A stretch of DNA of 64,000 bases from Archegozetes longisetosus (taxonomy: Eukaryota; Arthropoda; Arachnida; Sarcoptiformes; Trhypochthoniidae). Under the pieces are notes generated by a model. The model was given only the letters and a program-made list of their open reading frames with translations, had not been told where the DNA came from and did not search any database. Location of the stretch: NCBI GenBank assembly GCA_018873245.2, contig JAEMBT020000004.1:12594418-12658417 (forward strand). Direction: 5' to 3'. Every line of letters begins with the position of its first letter. The stretch's first letter is position 1. Positions 46,473 to 61,238 of this stretch are shown piece after piece. Both the position numbers and the translations under genes were made by a program.

Positions 46473-47708
46473 GGTGTTTGTTATTTAGAACAGCTTGAAA
46501 GTCTTATTTAGCTTAGCATTAATTGTCTACTCATAATGGACTGTGACATTAAGTGATTATTTCATAATTAAGACTTTAGTGATTAACACATTCTTAAAGG
46601 ACAATATTGATACAAAAATTTGGACAATAGTTGAACTCATTTGCCTAAATGGAAAAGTGCAGTCATTATGAGATATGAATGAAGTAAACTTGATATGACT
46701 GAAAATTTTGATTGCATGGAAATGCTTCTAAAAACTGCATTATCATAACTTATTAATGAGGTATAAAATATACGACAGAATCATTTTCATGTGATATGTT
46801 ATTATCAAAAGTGGTTACGGTTCAAATAACAGTACAAGCGTTAATGCAATCATTTTTACTGAATATTCTTTTGATTCTCTAACTTAAAAATTCGGCAGTT
46901 TCATAGGCAATCATTCTTAAATTATGCATCGCTTTGTCGAGATCATTCAATTCTTTCATAATTTCTATATTTAAAAACCAAATAGTATTGATCCAAAAAC
47001 GCTTACGACTTTCTGAAGCCTTTCCCATCACTTTAGGGTTGCTTTCAATTGTTTGCAGTCGAACTTACCATTGATTAAAACAATATTGCCACATTCTGTC
47101 AGTCAAACATTTTATTTAAAACATATTTAGAGCTAATAGTTAAAAGTGAAAGTGTCAAATTTTGATAAACATTCAATTGTGTTAATGATGAACCTACTCT
47201 TATCGATTAGTTTTAAACTTATGTTCATTTGTAAAAGCCATACCTGAATCACGTAATCGCTTGCGCTTTTAGTTTGATTATATTCATTATAATGATAATT
47301 GTAGCAATAATAATGTTTTTCTGCATCAATTACTCCACTCACGACTTATACCATATTAGTCAAAGCCCTGTTAATAGTCACCTCAAAGATTATAAGACAT
47401 CGCTTCTGTTTAATGAACAAGTTTTCAAACACACCTAAAACTAAACTCAATTTGAGAACGTTTCATTTTATCTGTTCAGATGTGTTGTATGCGAAGCAAT
47501 AAATTAATACGGTTTCGTAAAAAGGTTTCAAAGTTTATTTCGATCTCATATCATAAAAGCCTCGGAAAGCATAAAAGTCTAAAATGACATAAATATTGAA
47601 TGATATATGGTATGTTTATATAAATGTATATAAATACTAAATACGAACTGTTGTTTATACATAGAAAATGATAAATTTCGAAAATGCAAAAAATAAACTA
47701 TTAATTAA

Positions 47709-48383
47709 CTATAACAAAGTTGAATTAAAAGGGGTTACAACTTCTACGTCTAATGGACTAATAGTAGAAGCTATAATCTGTGATACATTAGATGCCAAGC
47801 GATTGTAGAATGCAGTAGGAGAGCATTGAGGGTAATAGTTGATGCAGTTGTGGTTAATCATTCCGTTAGCCAACGCTCTAAAGTACATATTATTATTGCT
47901 GTAAGTAGTGAAATAGATACCAAGCACTTGATTGACCCAAAACGGAATTCGCGGTGACATGAAGGCAGATATATCACAAACGGTTCTGTATATGCATTCG
48001 AGTTCCATTTCGATGAAAGTGGTCCAATATTTCGTCAATTTTAGTGGTAAACCAGTTATGATAGATCTGACGCTTGAGATAGTCAAAAGTTGGCTAAAAG
48101 GCGTTTCATCGTAGAAATTGGACAGATCCTTCAACATTTTGCTCGCCAAACTAAATGGACCGACTAGTGCTGAATGAAGTATTTGAGCAAATTCGAAGCT
48201 GCCATTCTTGTGGGTTGTTTCAATCAAGTCAGCCATTGTATAGGCAATTGACGACAGTGTTGGAGTAGTTGACGGCCATATTGTTATTAAATCGGAAGAT
48301 TCGTTTGGGCTTTGAGTCGGAATTGAATATACAGTCGCTGCAAATACGTATAATGTCAACAAACTGTAGATAATTCGCGCCAT
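47709..48383 (-). CDS. small secreted protein, arthropod-type, function unknown
   Basis: Intronless, 224 residues from ATG 48381-48383. A clear signal peptide (first ~20 residues, ending ATVYS) is followed by a Ser/Thr/Pro-rich linker and a helical domain. Cysteines occur as C-x4-C in ELECIYRTVCDISAF and again as C-x5-C in HNCINYYPQCSPTAF, a pattern of arthropod secreted families with an E.EC..R..CD core. Several NxS/T sites fit export. No enzyme motif is visible. No close neighbour suggests a role; this is the last supported gene before a long gene-free stretch. I do not recognise the family by name. Confidence 0.7.
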   Translation of the reverse strand: MARIIYSLLTLYVFAATVYSIPTQSPNESSDLITIWPSTTPTLSSIAYTMADLIETTHKNGSFEFAQILHSALVGPFSLASKMLKDLSNFYDETPFSQLLTISSVRSIITGLPLKLTKYWTTFIEMELECIYRTVCDISAFMSPRIPFWVNQVLGIYFTTYSNNNMYFRALANGMINHNCINYYPQCSPTAFYNRLASNVSQIIASTISPLDVEVVTPFNSTLL

Positions 48384-51300
48384 TTTTACTAAAATTTTTA
48401 CAAAGTAATTATAAGAAGACCTAATAAATAAAAGTTTTCTATTTTAAAACCAAATAAATATATAACTTTTAAAAGCCAACACAACTTTATATTAGTGAAT
48501 ACAATTAATGAATGATCTCTATTGATTCACTCCTTTTATATATATAACAAGAATACAGTTAGTCAAAAGTCCAAAAACTTTCAACTTTAAAGTTGTTATT
48601 ATGTCGTAAAGTTAGAAACCATTTTTATTCATAGTTTTAATTACATTCATAGGTTTTCAATTTCTATCACTTGGATGATCACTAATCCGGATTTCTAATA
48701 GTTCTGATAGAGTGAAGTAATTTGTCATAATTTCATTTATATAAAGTTGAACATGAATAAAGTCAAGTTTAGAAATTACTCAATTGGTGCATTTGTTTTA
48801 GACTTAAGTACTTCAAGTCAATAATTACAGTCTGCTCCTGATTTTGGCAGTCCAGTTAATGGAAACTTTGAATTTTAATAACTCATTTTGAAAGTACCGC
48901 AGCATCTACAGGCTTCATAATGCTTAAGTGTTCGGATTATGGCCAAAGAACCAACTTGTCAATAGATTTGAAAGCACGCATAGCTTTACTAACGCCCTCA
49001 TTTTGACAAATCTAGATTAAAACTAAAAATTTGACATTATAAATTTACTGATTTAAACTTTTTCAATAATTTTCCTCTTGTTTGAAGAGAAGTATTCAAT
49101 TATTTAATAAATGAGTTGCCGAAATCGGGACCTGACTGTATCTGAAAGCTCAGGACTAAGCTTTTCTAATAGAAAAAAGTTTACTAAGATGTCACTCGAA
49201 GGCTTGAATGATATAAAAATTAATAATCAAATTATTCGTAAATCTACACACATGTGAGCGAACCATATTTCGTAACTAATGGTCAAACGTTTATACTTCG
49301 CTCAGCTATCAGAAAAATGAACTTTATTATTGATTTATAACTCGCAGCACTCTGTGAGAGAAGAGTAAAGTTTCAATACGTTGTTTTTTATCTAATTTAG
49401 ATCTCAATTTAAATTGTGTCTAGTTTTTGAGAATGGCCAAAATTACAGTTATTTATTGTTTTAAGTAAAATTGTCATAATTTAATGAAGTAGATATAAGA
49501 TTTGATATTGACTGATATGTTCTGTTGAAGCATTCAATGTTAACTTCAAATAAGAGCTCTTATTTTTAAGATGTGATTTATGTTTTTCGATTCTTACTAA
49601 CCAAATATGTTATCAATTGATTTAAGTCATTTTTCTGGAAGTCTAGAGATTAGGTAATTTCTGGAAGAAATGCAATAATAATTTTGCTCGACCTCTACTT
49701 TTGAGCAATATTTATTGACAAACTCTTTCTTGTAGCAATAGTAGCGGAACACCTTTTACGCATATATTTGACAATAAATTCTTCGAGTCATTTATCAAAG
49801 AATCTCTAACATAGTAGAATGAAATGATGTCAAATTGAGTTATGCTCGAAATGTTATTATATTACTTAAAGGAAGAATGTTTTGTCGGAGAAGTCAACTC
49901 TGTCAAATTTGTAACTTTCAGTTATCTCTCTTGTAAATAGACAAAAATCAAATCATTACCAAACTAGAAAACTCTTGCCTTTTCGAAATCTAAGAATTAT
50001 TTCTAGTCAATTATTGCGAAATATAACAATTGTTTTCGAGATAACAAAAGAATACTCTCATAGCATGATCAGACTTTATGAACAATAATTATTGTTGTTT
50101 CGTTTATCCATATGTATGTTGGAGTTATGCAATAGGTTCTAAGATATTTGAGAAAATAATACTACAGTAGTGATTGTAGTAGTAGTGACTAAGCTTAAGC
50201 TTAAGTGGTTTTCACTGTCCAGTATTGTTGCCGATCATACTAATCAATACTGATAATACTGTCAAGTTTTGTTTCAAGTTTAAGCTACTTTTTGCTTCAA
50301 TAGTGTTCAATGTTTACTAAACTTAATTGCAAGCATGATCTACAACAATACTGTACAATACTGATAGAACCAAATATTGCACTCATTCAGATTTTAAAAT
50401 TGGTTCATTTTTACTGTTTTATTATGATACTAGATTTATTTTCTGCTGATCGTAGCTCAAGTTTGTAGCCTATCTTTATTCTATTACATCGATCTGTGAG
50501 AATATTCTTTTATGAAAGGCAAATACGTCAGATGGCATGACTTTGTGCAAAGCTGACAGCTTTTCAGATACAATTTATGTTGTTAACAATTTCTAGTTGT
50601 TAAGCTGTGACTTAGCATTGCAGCTAAAACACTTAGGATAAGACTTAGGATATTCTAGCAAAGTTGCTTACTATTCATAAATAAATAGGTTATTTCAATT
50701 AGAATCAATTAAGTTCGAAATTTTTACTCTAATTATCTAAATTTAACTGATTTATAATAATGCTTATGATAGCTTTCGTGGTAACTCATTATTTAAATTG
50801 AATTTAAAGTTTGAGCAATTGGTTATTATTCTGTTGTCAAACAAAATCAGTTATGGAGACATAGAACAATAGAATGAAGATAGATAAATGTAGACTGAGT
50901 CAATTGCTGTCGATCAAATTTTTTGCGCAAAATTGAATTAAATTGATAAATACTCCACAAAACTAACAAAACAAACAGAAAAAATGTTCAATACGTATTA
51001 ATCATTTTTGTTATGACAGATTACAAGTTATTATTTATAATGGTTATTCATTCTTTTAATAGTGATTTTGTTATTGGACAGACATTCTGTTCAGACACTT
51101 GTTTTCTAAAGTGCCTAAGTCTGAGTTGATAACGCAAATGAAATATGAAAGACTAAAATTGTAGATTTGATTTACATCTTAACATAACTCTTTGAGCTTA
51201 AATTCGATTGTTAAAATTGAGATAAATATGTTTATGTGTTTGTTCGCAACGAGCAAACTTTTAAGTATTAGAGTGAGACATTCATTTTTAGTTTAGTATA

Positions 51301-54300
51301 ATTAAACAGTTACATAATAAGGCAGTGAATCTGTTTATTTACTTAGTAAATAGCGATCGCCTACGAATTCGTTCGTCACTTGTTAAGCTGTGATCTCATG
51401 AATTTAACTTAGAATGCGCTATAATTAAAACAATTGGTGCCTTAAACAGGATCTAAATAGAAGCTTAACTTTTAAAAGTTTGTTATATTAATAGAGAGGT
51501 GCAATTTTGGCCAACTCAATTCAGTGGCAAAGTATGCGCTTTATAAATACGTCTTACTATTTGTGACCACTAAAAGTAAATTTGACGTACTAAAAGTAAA
51601 TCGATTGCGTCTTTCATGACTCAACCCTTCCTATTAGATTATTTCTGGCGTTGAGTGCTCTAATGTTAAACATAGTTTAAGTTCTTGTTTCATACTTTAG
51701 TGATGTATCATTAACAAATACGACGCCTATTAATAAACTTTTACGTCATTAAACAATTGGTAGATATAAGATGAAGGGGGTCAACATCATTTTTTTATTG
51801 ATGCCCCGAAATATATAATCCAAATATTTAATTAAACGATAAGTTTAAGTTTGATAACTTGCTTTCAGAAAGTACGATTATATTATATTTGAATTTGAAT
51901 CTATTTATTTATGGCCGATTGTTAGCACAAATCTGACTTCATATTTTTTGAATAAATATGAAAATATTTTATAGTAATAACTCTAACAATGAGCCTTTGT
52001 TTTTATAACAAATTTGACATCTATCTATTGACACTGTTGTAATAGAAAACTAAAAAAATCATAGTTACGATCAATTTTTTGTTGGAACGTTCGTGTTTAA
52101 AATGATATGTTTTTGAGCCCAATACGATTATGACAATAGCAGCTGCTTTTCCACTGTAAGATATTTTTCGAATAAGATTACAAATTGTGATCACAGCATA
52201 ATATATGTGTTAACACTATTTAATGATAAAATGTGTTAAGCGCGACAAATCTAACTCATATCTGAATTTGGAGTGAAGTGGCAACATTGAAAATTGCCAA
52301 ATGAAATAATGTGAATACCACTACAAACTCATTGTGTTCGGTTCTATTTCTGCTTAAATATTGAATTATTTCTAAAATGAAATGTTTACGAAACAATATC
52401 CGGACAAACAGCAAAAAGAAGTGTTTGATTGAATAAAGGCTAAGAAAGATAGTTGATTTATTCGATTGCCTTTTTATCTATTATTTGGGTTGTTTACTTG
52501 TCCATTAAGTTTTAGCTTAGATTAGATGTTAGATTGACTTACGTCAACATGACGTGAATATTATAGAAAAAAGAATCTGAAACACTAGAAAACAAACGGT
52601 AAGCCTTTTGTAGATCAAACATTATATAGAAGTTGACAATATATACCGTATTAAGTTATACTACGTATTTGTGGTACAATTTTAGGTACACTTTATAAAA
52701 CAATCAATCAAATAGTATTAGAATTAGAAGTGGGATAAACAACTGTTACTCAATAGGCTATGCATTAGGACTAACTTATAAAGAGTATCGAGTGGTAATT
52801 GTTGTATATTTGCTGCTAACAACTTATAAGTGGCACTATTAATAGTGCCTTCTCTTCAATAACATTTATTGTACCTAATGGCAATCTTTTATGTCATTTT
52901 TATCAATCAATTAATGACGACAATGTTCACGATCACCACAAAGAGCCAGAATATGTCATAAATAAATTTGACGCAATTCTAATTGGATTAATAGATTCTC
53001 TATTTATACACTTCGCAATTCACGAACTTCAACGAAAAAAAAAACATTATCTCGAAGTTTACAGATTATCAGATTATACCATACCAAACAATTTAGGCAA
53101 AATTTTGATTTTTTTCAAAGCTTAATAATCAGTATAGTTAAAATTGACACTTATTTGTTTGAGTCATTCTTTCAAGTGTTCACAATTTAAGTTTACATTT
53201 GTACAAAATATGACTTTCGATCCATTAGTAGTGAAAAGAGAAGTTTTTCTAGACCCAGGTTTCATCCTCCGATACTTAGTTGATATTTCGATCAGTGCAG
53301 TTTAATTTTAATTAATCCGATCAAATAAAACAATACAATTGAGTCAATTCTAAGAAACGGAATCAGTAGCAACTTAATTGCGCGTAAAAAAGATTTTTCT
53401 GGATTCTATTACTTAGGGGAGAAATCGATGTTCATTTAATCCATTTTCAAGTGAACAAAGTCGTCACTATTGACCTAACTTCAACATTGTTCAAGACTTT
53501 CTCTTTGAGTAGACTGTCGACTAAACTAATTTTTATTAGAAATGAACGAGTCAAACAAACATATTTTAAAATATGAATTAAACTAGGGAATAAAACCAGA
53601 TATTAAAATGGTTGTATACATTTAAAACATGAGCAAATATCCAAATGAGATGAACCCATATTAATAAGTTTGGGTTCACTACTTTAGGTCATGTACTGTG
53701 ATTTCAAAATTAGCATCAAGTATTTACACGTTTAAAAATGATTTTCTAGGATCCCATATGACTGGCCATAGGGAACATGTCATTTTATTAATATTTCAAA
53801 AGTGTTGTCAACTGTATTGCTTTTACTCTTTATTTTTATAAATTACTGCTAACAAGTATTTTAAACCTGCTTAAATTAGTCTAATCTAATTAACAGGAAA
53901 TCAGATTTAATGAACATCTTTACTAAAAAGTAACCCACTCAATAGGATCGCATTTTATTTGTGTGAATGTAGTTTTGGCATTAAAAAGTTTTTCGCACTC
54001 AATAAATTAAGGCATTGAAAATAGTTTTGTTGAGTTTCAGGTCTGGCATTCTTGCAATTTTCACGTCAGAACAACAACAGATTTATATTTAACTGATCTC
54101 AAGTAAATTTAGATCTAAGCAAAATGACTTAATTCTTACTCTAAACAACATATTTCTTGGAAGAAAATTTTGCGAAGAAAGAGTCTTAATTGATGGCGTT
54201 CTACATTTAAAAAATAAAAGACTTGATGCAGTTCTGTTATTGAAGCTCTTCATCGTTTGATTTACAGATTTGAAAATACAGTTAGTATTAATTAAGCATT

Positions 54301-57300
54301 ATTCTTGTTTAAATGAAGTTTATCTTAAAAATGTTTGTGCAAACATTTTTGTTTTAGATGTAAGTTTACCTAATCTAAAATAATGGTCTATGATTTCATA
54401 CAATTAAAGCATGATTCTAAATTGAAATTTTAATTTTGAACAGTCGTCCTACTCAACCCGACCCGTTGTAACTCCCAAGAGTTAGAGTATTACTTTTGAA
54501 TTAATACTCGTTTTCTCAAAGCGAAAAGTATATTTACACTTTCAATTTATAGATAAAGTAAAGGTAGAGTTACACGTTTGACCTTTCTATTTATAAAGTT
54601 GAACGCACAGCACCGAGGATTCAACCAAAATGATTTAATCTTTCTAAAAAACTAATAATATACAAACAACATTTTATTTGATCGTAGAATTAGTTTTTAT
54701 CCCTATCAATTAACTTGTAGCAACAAGAAATCTTTCGTTTTTATAAATAGATTTCTTAGCTGCAAACATTCAATGACAGTCAAAAAGAATTGATAGAAAG
54801 CATTGTAATAGTATGCAAATTATAAGCTTATTATCAGAATTAGGTCTTTGGAGGAAAACGCGAATCACTTTCAAATAACTGAAATGATAAATTAAAAATC
54901 GAATAAGTGGCTGCATAAAGAGTAGAGATTTTTGAAATTAAACTCAAATTTTGAATGATTTTTAACAAAATTTTTGCCAATATTTGATTATTTTTTGACG
55001 GGTGTATAATTTGCTAAAAATATATAGCGTGTGAACACATAATAATAACAATAATAGAGGTAGTGAAAATGGATTAAACTTGGAGTGTACGATCATTTTA
55101 GTAGTTCAATATTCATCTGACCCGAAAGGCATTTTGTTGTCTAAATTGACGTCTTAATAGGGATCACATTTAAAAAGGAGAGAATAATCTGGAACTGAAA
55201 ACTGGCTTATTTATTGCTGCACGATATGAACGGCCAATTTTTACGGCAAATTTTTCTCATGCAAAATAATCTTTGAAAGTATCTGACATTCAATTGAACC
55301 AGTGATTGATTAGACAACATTGAAAACATACAAAGCATGCAAACATGGTATCAAACATGCAAACCCCTTTTAAAATACAATTTCGTGCCAATTGTAAGAC
55401 ACTGCTAGGTTTCTCTTCTTTCTACATAATGAGTATGTCTTACAGTAAAGATACTAAACAGACTACTTATGATTACAGGTACACAATCAGTTAACTTTTA
55501 AATTAAGCAAATCATAAACTATTGTTCCACTCATTATATTGAACACAATTCAAACTATTTCTTGTGACCAGTCTGCGAAAGAAGAGATATTTTAATTAAA
55601 TGATGCTTGATTTTTACATTTGTTAAAGCCACTTCAAATGGTGGCATATTATTAGTGAAGTTTCTTCTTAATCGTTGTAATCCTTGATCACAAAAGTTGA
55701 CTGTAATGCAATCGTTTATAAGTTACATCTTATGAGTTTGCATAAGAACATGTCAGAACATATCATATCACATGCTCTCATCATTGTCTTTAGTTCATAT
55801 CTCACCATTTTTTGCATTTGTGAGCCTCGAGCGACTTACAAATGGATTGCATGACTTATTAGTTAAAATGGATCTGAGCAGGAGGTCGAATACCAAATAT
55901 TGTACTGAACTAAAACAGTTGTGTCGAAAATGTAATAATAATTGTTGCGCAAAAAAGAAGGAGAAAAATGTTTGAATCTAATTTCCATAACAATTCAATT
56001 TATTGAATAGCTTGTGGCATAGGTATTGCTTTTACATTGAAGCTAATATTGTTGAAAGAAACCAATTTTATAAATATCGATAGAAAAAATATTTGACAAA
56101 ATTTTAGTTGATATGAAATACAGAAACAGATAGCAAACGTTAAGTTTAACTTAATATCTAATATATAAATCTTATAGTCTTAGTATCTGTTGATTGCATA
56201 GATATTTAAGTTTTAGATTATTTATTTACTATCAGATGCAAAAATAAGTGAGAATTGTTTAGATGAGGAAATTTTTCACTCTGTTTAAACCTCAAAGCAA
56301 TTAAAGTGCAAACAATTATTTGGACTGATGCAAATACTTGTTTTGTTTCTCATCGATAATTACGTTCGTGAACGTAGTAAAGGTCCAAAACAATCGAACC
56401 ACAATCGTTATGATTGCTATTTCAAAATCATAAGAAGAGAAACTATTGTAAAACGTGAAATGTCTCACTCTCTCACTCCAAATGAGTCCAATTGAAATTT
56501 TTGAATTGATTCCCAAACATGAAAAGCCCGGAGCACTTCATGAATCTGTGTGTGCGGTTAATAATAATAATAATGAAAGTGATCTCAATTCCATCCTATT
56601 TAATAACAGCACTTCACAAAATTGATAACATAAATATCATTAGCTTTATAATGTTTTTATATGCGATATATCTCTTATATGCACACATTTGAATCATTTG
56701 AATAAATTACTTGGAGTTACAGCCCATCAGATTATTTTACTAACTATTCTGCCAATATTTATATTTTTTATCGAAGAATTTCTTTCATAACTTAGTTATT
56801 AAAGAGTGCAGTTTTTTCTAGCTTTTCAAATTGATTGTTATTTATTTGAAAGATAGCACGAATTGATAACTCAATGCTCGCAAAGAGAACGATATAATTA
56901 TGAGGATATTAGAGGAATATATTTTTAAAGCATAAGCTATTTTAAAGTAAAGTAACCAAATCGAGTTATACTTTACAAGGAAGGCTCTCATTTATTGCTT
57001 TACGTATACAAAAAATTAGAAGAGTAAATATTATGGGTACCCTCAAAGTGATTAATCAATCGTACGCACAAAATATTTGCAATTTAACTTATAAACTCAA
57101 CTTATTATTGAAGTATTCGCAAAATTTAACATTTTAGCGATCCATCGTAAGCAAATACTAGTTACTCAATTACTCAAATTATTCAGTCTCCGAAAACTTA
57201 TTTGAAAATTAATATTAATCTTTTGTGTAGAATATTTTTGAATTTTCAACGAAGACCTAAGAATGGAATGCGTCATGATTTTACCGCTAGTTTACAAAAA

Positions 57301-60300
57301 CGTTTAAAGGGTGATTTTAGCTACCTAAAATTGATACAAATATTTTAAAAACTGTTTATTCTACTTATTTTCAAAAAGAAATTGTTTGTCGAGCATAAGT
57401 CGTATGAGAAGTAGAAACGTAGTATTGTACGTCATAAATAGAACCTCGTTTTATTTGGATTCAGATTCCTAACAAGTCAATAAAATACTGTATTGTTTTG
57501 ATTGAAATAAACAACGTTAGAGCGGTAGCCAATACGGTCCGCGCATTTTAAGCATAAACCTCAAAAGTGAGGTTATAATTTGAAATTGTCTGAAAACTTA
57601 AAACTTAATAATACAAAATTTGATGTGATCAAACAAAATCCTCTTACACTCAGCACTATCATAAACTTGAGATGAGTGAATGATTTTTTCTCTGAAAAAC
57701 CTTCTCGTAGTTCAAAGCTATGTAAAAGATATTAATGTTAAACCTAATAATTTTTGTGTGCTTTTCGCTACTCTTTTCATTGGATGAAAGTTTGACTGAA
57801 CATATTTTCACATTAAAAGGAAGCATACAAATAGAATGCAACGCACACTGTTATATACAAATTGCTACTCGAAAATACCAAGAAGTCACAGATGTAACAT
57901 CAAAGTGGATGCTAAACATCCCATGAGAATAGTCTTAGATCAGTTTTATGTTGGCTTTCGCGAAATGCTTCTACAATGCTTTTATGAAATAAAGCAACAA
58001 ATTTATAGGCATCATATTTTCAGTTCAAACTTTCTAATATACTCATTTACTGATAAACTCATTACTTAATTGGATGAACACTTGTTTCGATTCGTCTTAT
58101 ATTTCTGTCAATATAATCAAACTGACAAATATGTGATGATAGCAACATTCGAGTATAGACAGAAAGTCATTTTCAACCTTTGCATACTTCGAAAGATAAT
58201 TACACTTAAAATATTTATCTGGAGTTGAACGCAGTTCACCGATTAAAATCATGACTTTTCGTTGCATAATATACTGAAAATAATAGGATTTCATAACTAA
58301 GATTCACTATTCTTGATAGTTTTGGAATCTTTTATTGAATCTTATCAATTCTGAAAAATTGTGCGCAAATAAAAAACAGCCGTACTATTATAAAACGTTT
58401 ATCTAAAATCAATAATATAAAAATTCTTTTTCTTTCACATAGTCAAAATCAACAGAATTATGGGAGCAAAAGACAAGAATTATAACATGAATTGAATTCT
58501 AGAATCGTCTAAATTCCAAAAGTTACGTTCGCAGACAAATATTGGTTCGTCTCCTATAAGTTTGGTATTACCAAAAGAATTCGTTTTGTAAGTCAAACAA
58601 AGATCTCGAACATTCCTTGTTTAGATTTTCAGTTCTAGAATTCATCTCTCTATTTGTTTATTTATTTGATCAAGGTCTACTTCATGTTCATAGTTTAATC
58701 TTAATAATGATGAGTTCAATTATTTTGAGTCCGTCAGTTTTTCAGTTTTTTTCTCTACAATATGAGAGCTTACTTTCAATGGAGTAGAATTGAGTTCCTT
58801 TTTTCTCAACAGTTAAATAAGGAGTGAAGATGCAAATTTATATTGGATCTATTGTAGATAAGCGTCAATTGCAAAATATCAATATAATCTCTTATGTAAA
58901 GGTATAACCAAAATGATGAAAGCAAAACATCGTCACAATACTTATTGATGATCTAGAGTTAATTCTTTTTCAAATTAATAAGGATTAATATTGAACAATC
59001 TATAGCGAGGCAACGCATAAACAATTAGAGATTCTAGTTATTTATGCACTTAATTTTAACTGATTCAGTTATCAAAAATTTAACTTATTGTAAATTATTC
59101 AAATAAATCATTTTTAACCCAATATACTTCATGTTATCAAAGTTGTGATAATATATGTATTAAAAAATTGATCAAATCACTAATAAATGCGTAACTTTGC
59201 TCTATATTGAAGAATACAAGCGATAATCTGTTTAAACCATAGGAAGTATTCTGATTTTATTAAGTTGTACTCAATTCTATGTTCTTGGAATATTCCATAA
59301 TCATATCGGTTGCCAATTCTTATTAAAGCCGATGTACTGTCGCATGGAAACCGAAATGTTGACGCAATTAATTTATGTACAATCTGTATCTGAAGTTTAT
59401 AACATGTGTTCCTTTATCTTCTGTATGTATTAACACCTGAGATCTACTTAAAAGATAATTCGATTCCAAGAAATTACTGTAAAACCTGAGTCAAGAGCTC
59501 ATTTTGGTCCAAAATCATTTTAGCAAAACTCACGTTAGCAGTAGGCATGTGGCGAGTGGTTTGAATAATCAGGCACTGATAGTTCGTAAGATTTTGATTT
59601 CCCATTTGTATAGAAATGTGTCAAAAACATTGATAAGACTTGTTAGTCTTGCAAACAATCAATCTTATATACGATACCTTGAGTAAATATCATAATAAAT
59701 GAAATAATATCATTAAATTGAATGAGAGTTAAAAATCCTTTTCAATAAAAAAGTTTGACTTCTAGAAGGTTTAACTTTTTTACAGTTGACGACTTGAAAT
59801 TAGGTAAAAATACTGATCGATATAATAGATTAATCTATATTTCTCTAGTGAATAGTTTAACTTTTAAAAATCTCAAGTTATTTATATTGATTTTGTTTGT
59901 TTCGATTCGGTGCAATGTAATTGATAATGCTTTATACTTTCAACTAATTATCTGGTGATAAGATCTATCAATATTACTATTAAATGTGTAACTCAAGTGT
60001 TGAAAAAGTGCCACCGATTATGTGTGGGCGGGGCTCATTTTCCTTTACATCCTTCTACAAACTTCTACGATATAGACGAACACCTTAATTATCATTATCG
60101 ATCAAACTACAATTAATAAGTTAAATTTTATCAATACTTAATTTTAAGAAAGTTGAAAGGTTTTATTAGGCATTTGACACAAATTATTAGAGATTGTCTG
60201 ATTTTCCGTTCGACTAATTAAATTTAAAACTTAAAAGAACAACAAATTAGACCAAAAACATTGAATTTTACGAAAACCTAATTTATAGCATTTCTCACTA

Positions 60301-61127
60301 ATTCATAGGATAATTTGATTGAAAAACAGGTGCTTTTGAAACTTGAATCGATAGCATAAAACTACTAAGTAATGTGAATGCGTGCCTCTACTAATTATTT
60401 TAGGAGCGTGTTCGCTAATCTAACTCAAAGTTGAGCTATACAAACAAATATAATGTTAAATTAACATATTGTTTCGCTACTTCAATGGTGTGCTCAGTCG
60501 TCAATTGATAATTTTTAATTAGTAATGATTTGTTCTCTGATTCTATGTCTTGAATTTGTTCCATTTTCTCTGTATTGTTAGGTTAGGCTTCGATTTCAAA
60601 AATCAATAAATTACTTAAATGTTGAAATAAAGTTTAATTAATTTGTCCAGTTTTATAATAAATAAATTTACGAATTGTAAATTCAGTTTTGTTTTTTATC
60701 AAATATCTTAAAACGTTGCTCTGTATCCGAACCTATGATTATTTGGCGAATTTCGTGTCAGTCATGTACTTATGAGAATCTTTGAATTACTCTCTCAGTG
60801 TTGATTGAAAACAATAGATCATTTTAGGTAACCTTCGTTTCAAACAAAAATCAAGTCATTAATTCTGAAGGCTATTATATTATTACAGTATAATTATAAG
60901 ATAAATATTCACAACTAGTATAAACAAATATATAAAGTAAATTTAGTTTGATTCGAATTGTTTGGTCATTGTTCACGAATCACCTGTCAATTATGTGGCT
61001 AAATGTGTGTCTAAAATACTAGCAATGGTTTGTTCGATTGTTAATGCAGTTATTCATTGCAAACGCTCGAGGGCTTAGTTCAAATTAGAGTAATTAAACG
61101 AATGCTTTTCCATTAATCATATGAATT
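48384..61127. other. gene-poor region, 12.7 kb
   Basis: Very AT-rich, with stops in every frame at short intervals and no open frame above about 75 codons. The most coding-like fragment is plus-strand 55772-55975 (HDLLVKMDLSRRSN, then a CNNNCC cysteine cluster), which I cannot support as a gene. A GC box, GGGCGGGGC, at 60026-60034 is the only GC-rich motif. The region could be intergenic or a very large intron. Confidence 0.4.
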
Positions 61128-61238
61128 TTATCCATCAAACATGCAGTCAAGGGATTGAGTAATCATGACACGCAGGTAGCTCAGAGTTAACTCTTTGGTC
61201 TGATTGACAATGTTCTCGTTCAAATGTGGCAATACACA
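61128..61238 (-). other. candidate terminal coding exon of an unidentified gene
   Basis: On the minus strand a strong acceptor (ATCATTTCAG) precedes 36 codons, in phase 0, ending in TAA at 61130-61128. The peptide includes LPHLNENIVNQTKELTLSYL and ends MITQSLDCMFDG. Composition is more balanced than the flanks and codon use looks like that of real genes here. No upstream exon was found up to 64000 and the protein is not recognised. Confidence 0.35.

Larger units (their letters stand above)
42281..47708. other. intergenic, 5.4 kb, microsatellites only
   Basis: No gene was recognised. Features are a hairpin at 42466-42502, a (TC)31 tract, a tRNA-like stretch near 45645-45700 and an (AG)18 tract. 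The remainder is AT-rich with dense stops. Confidence 0.4.
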
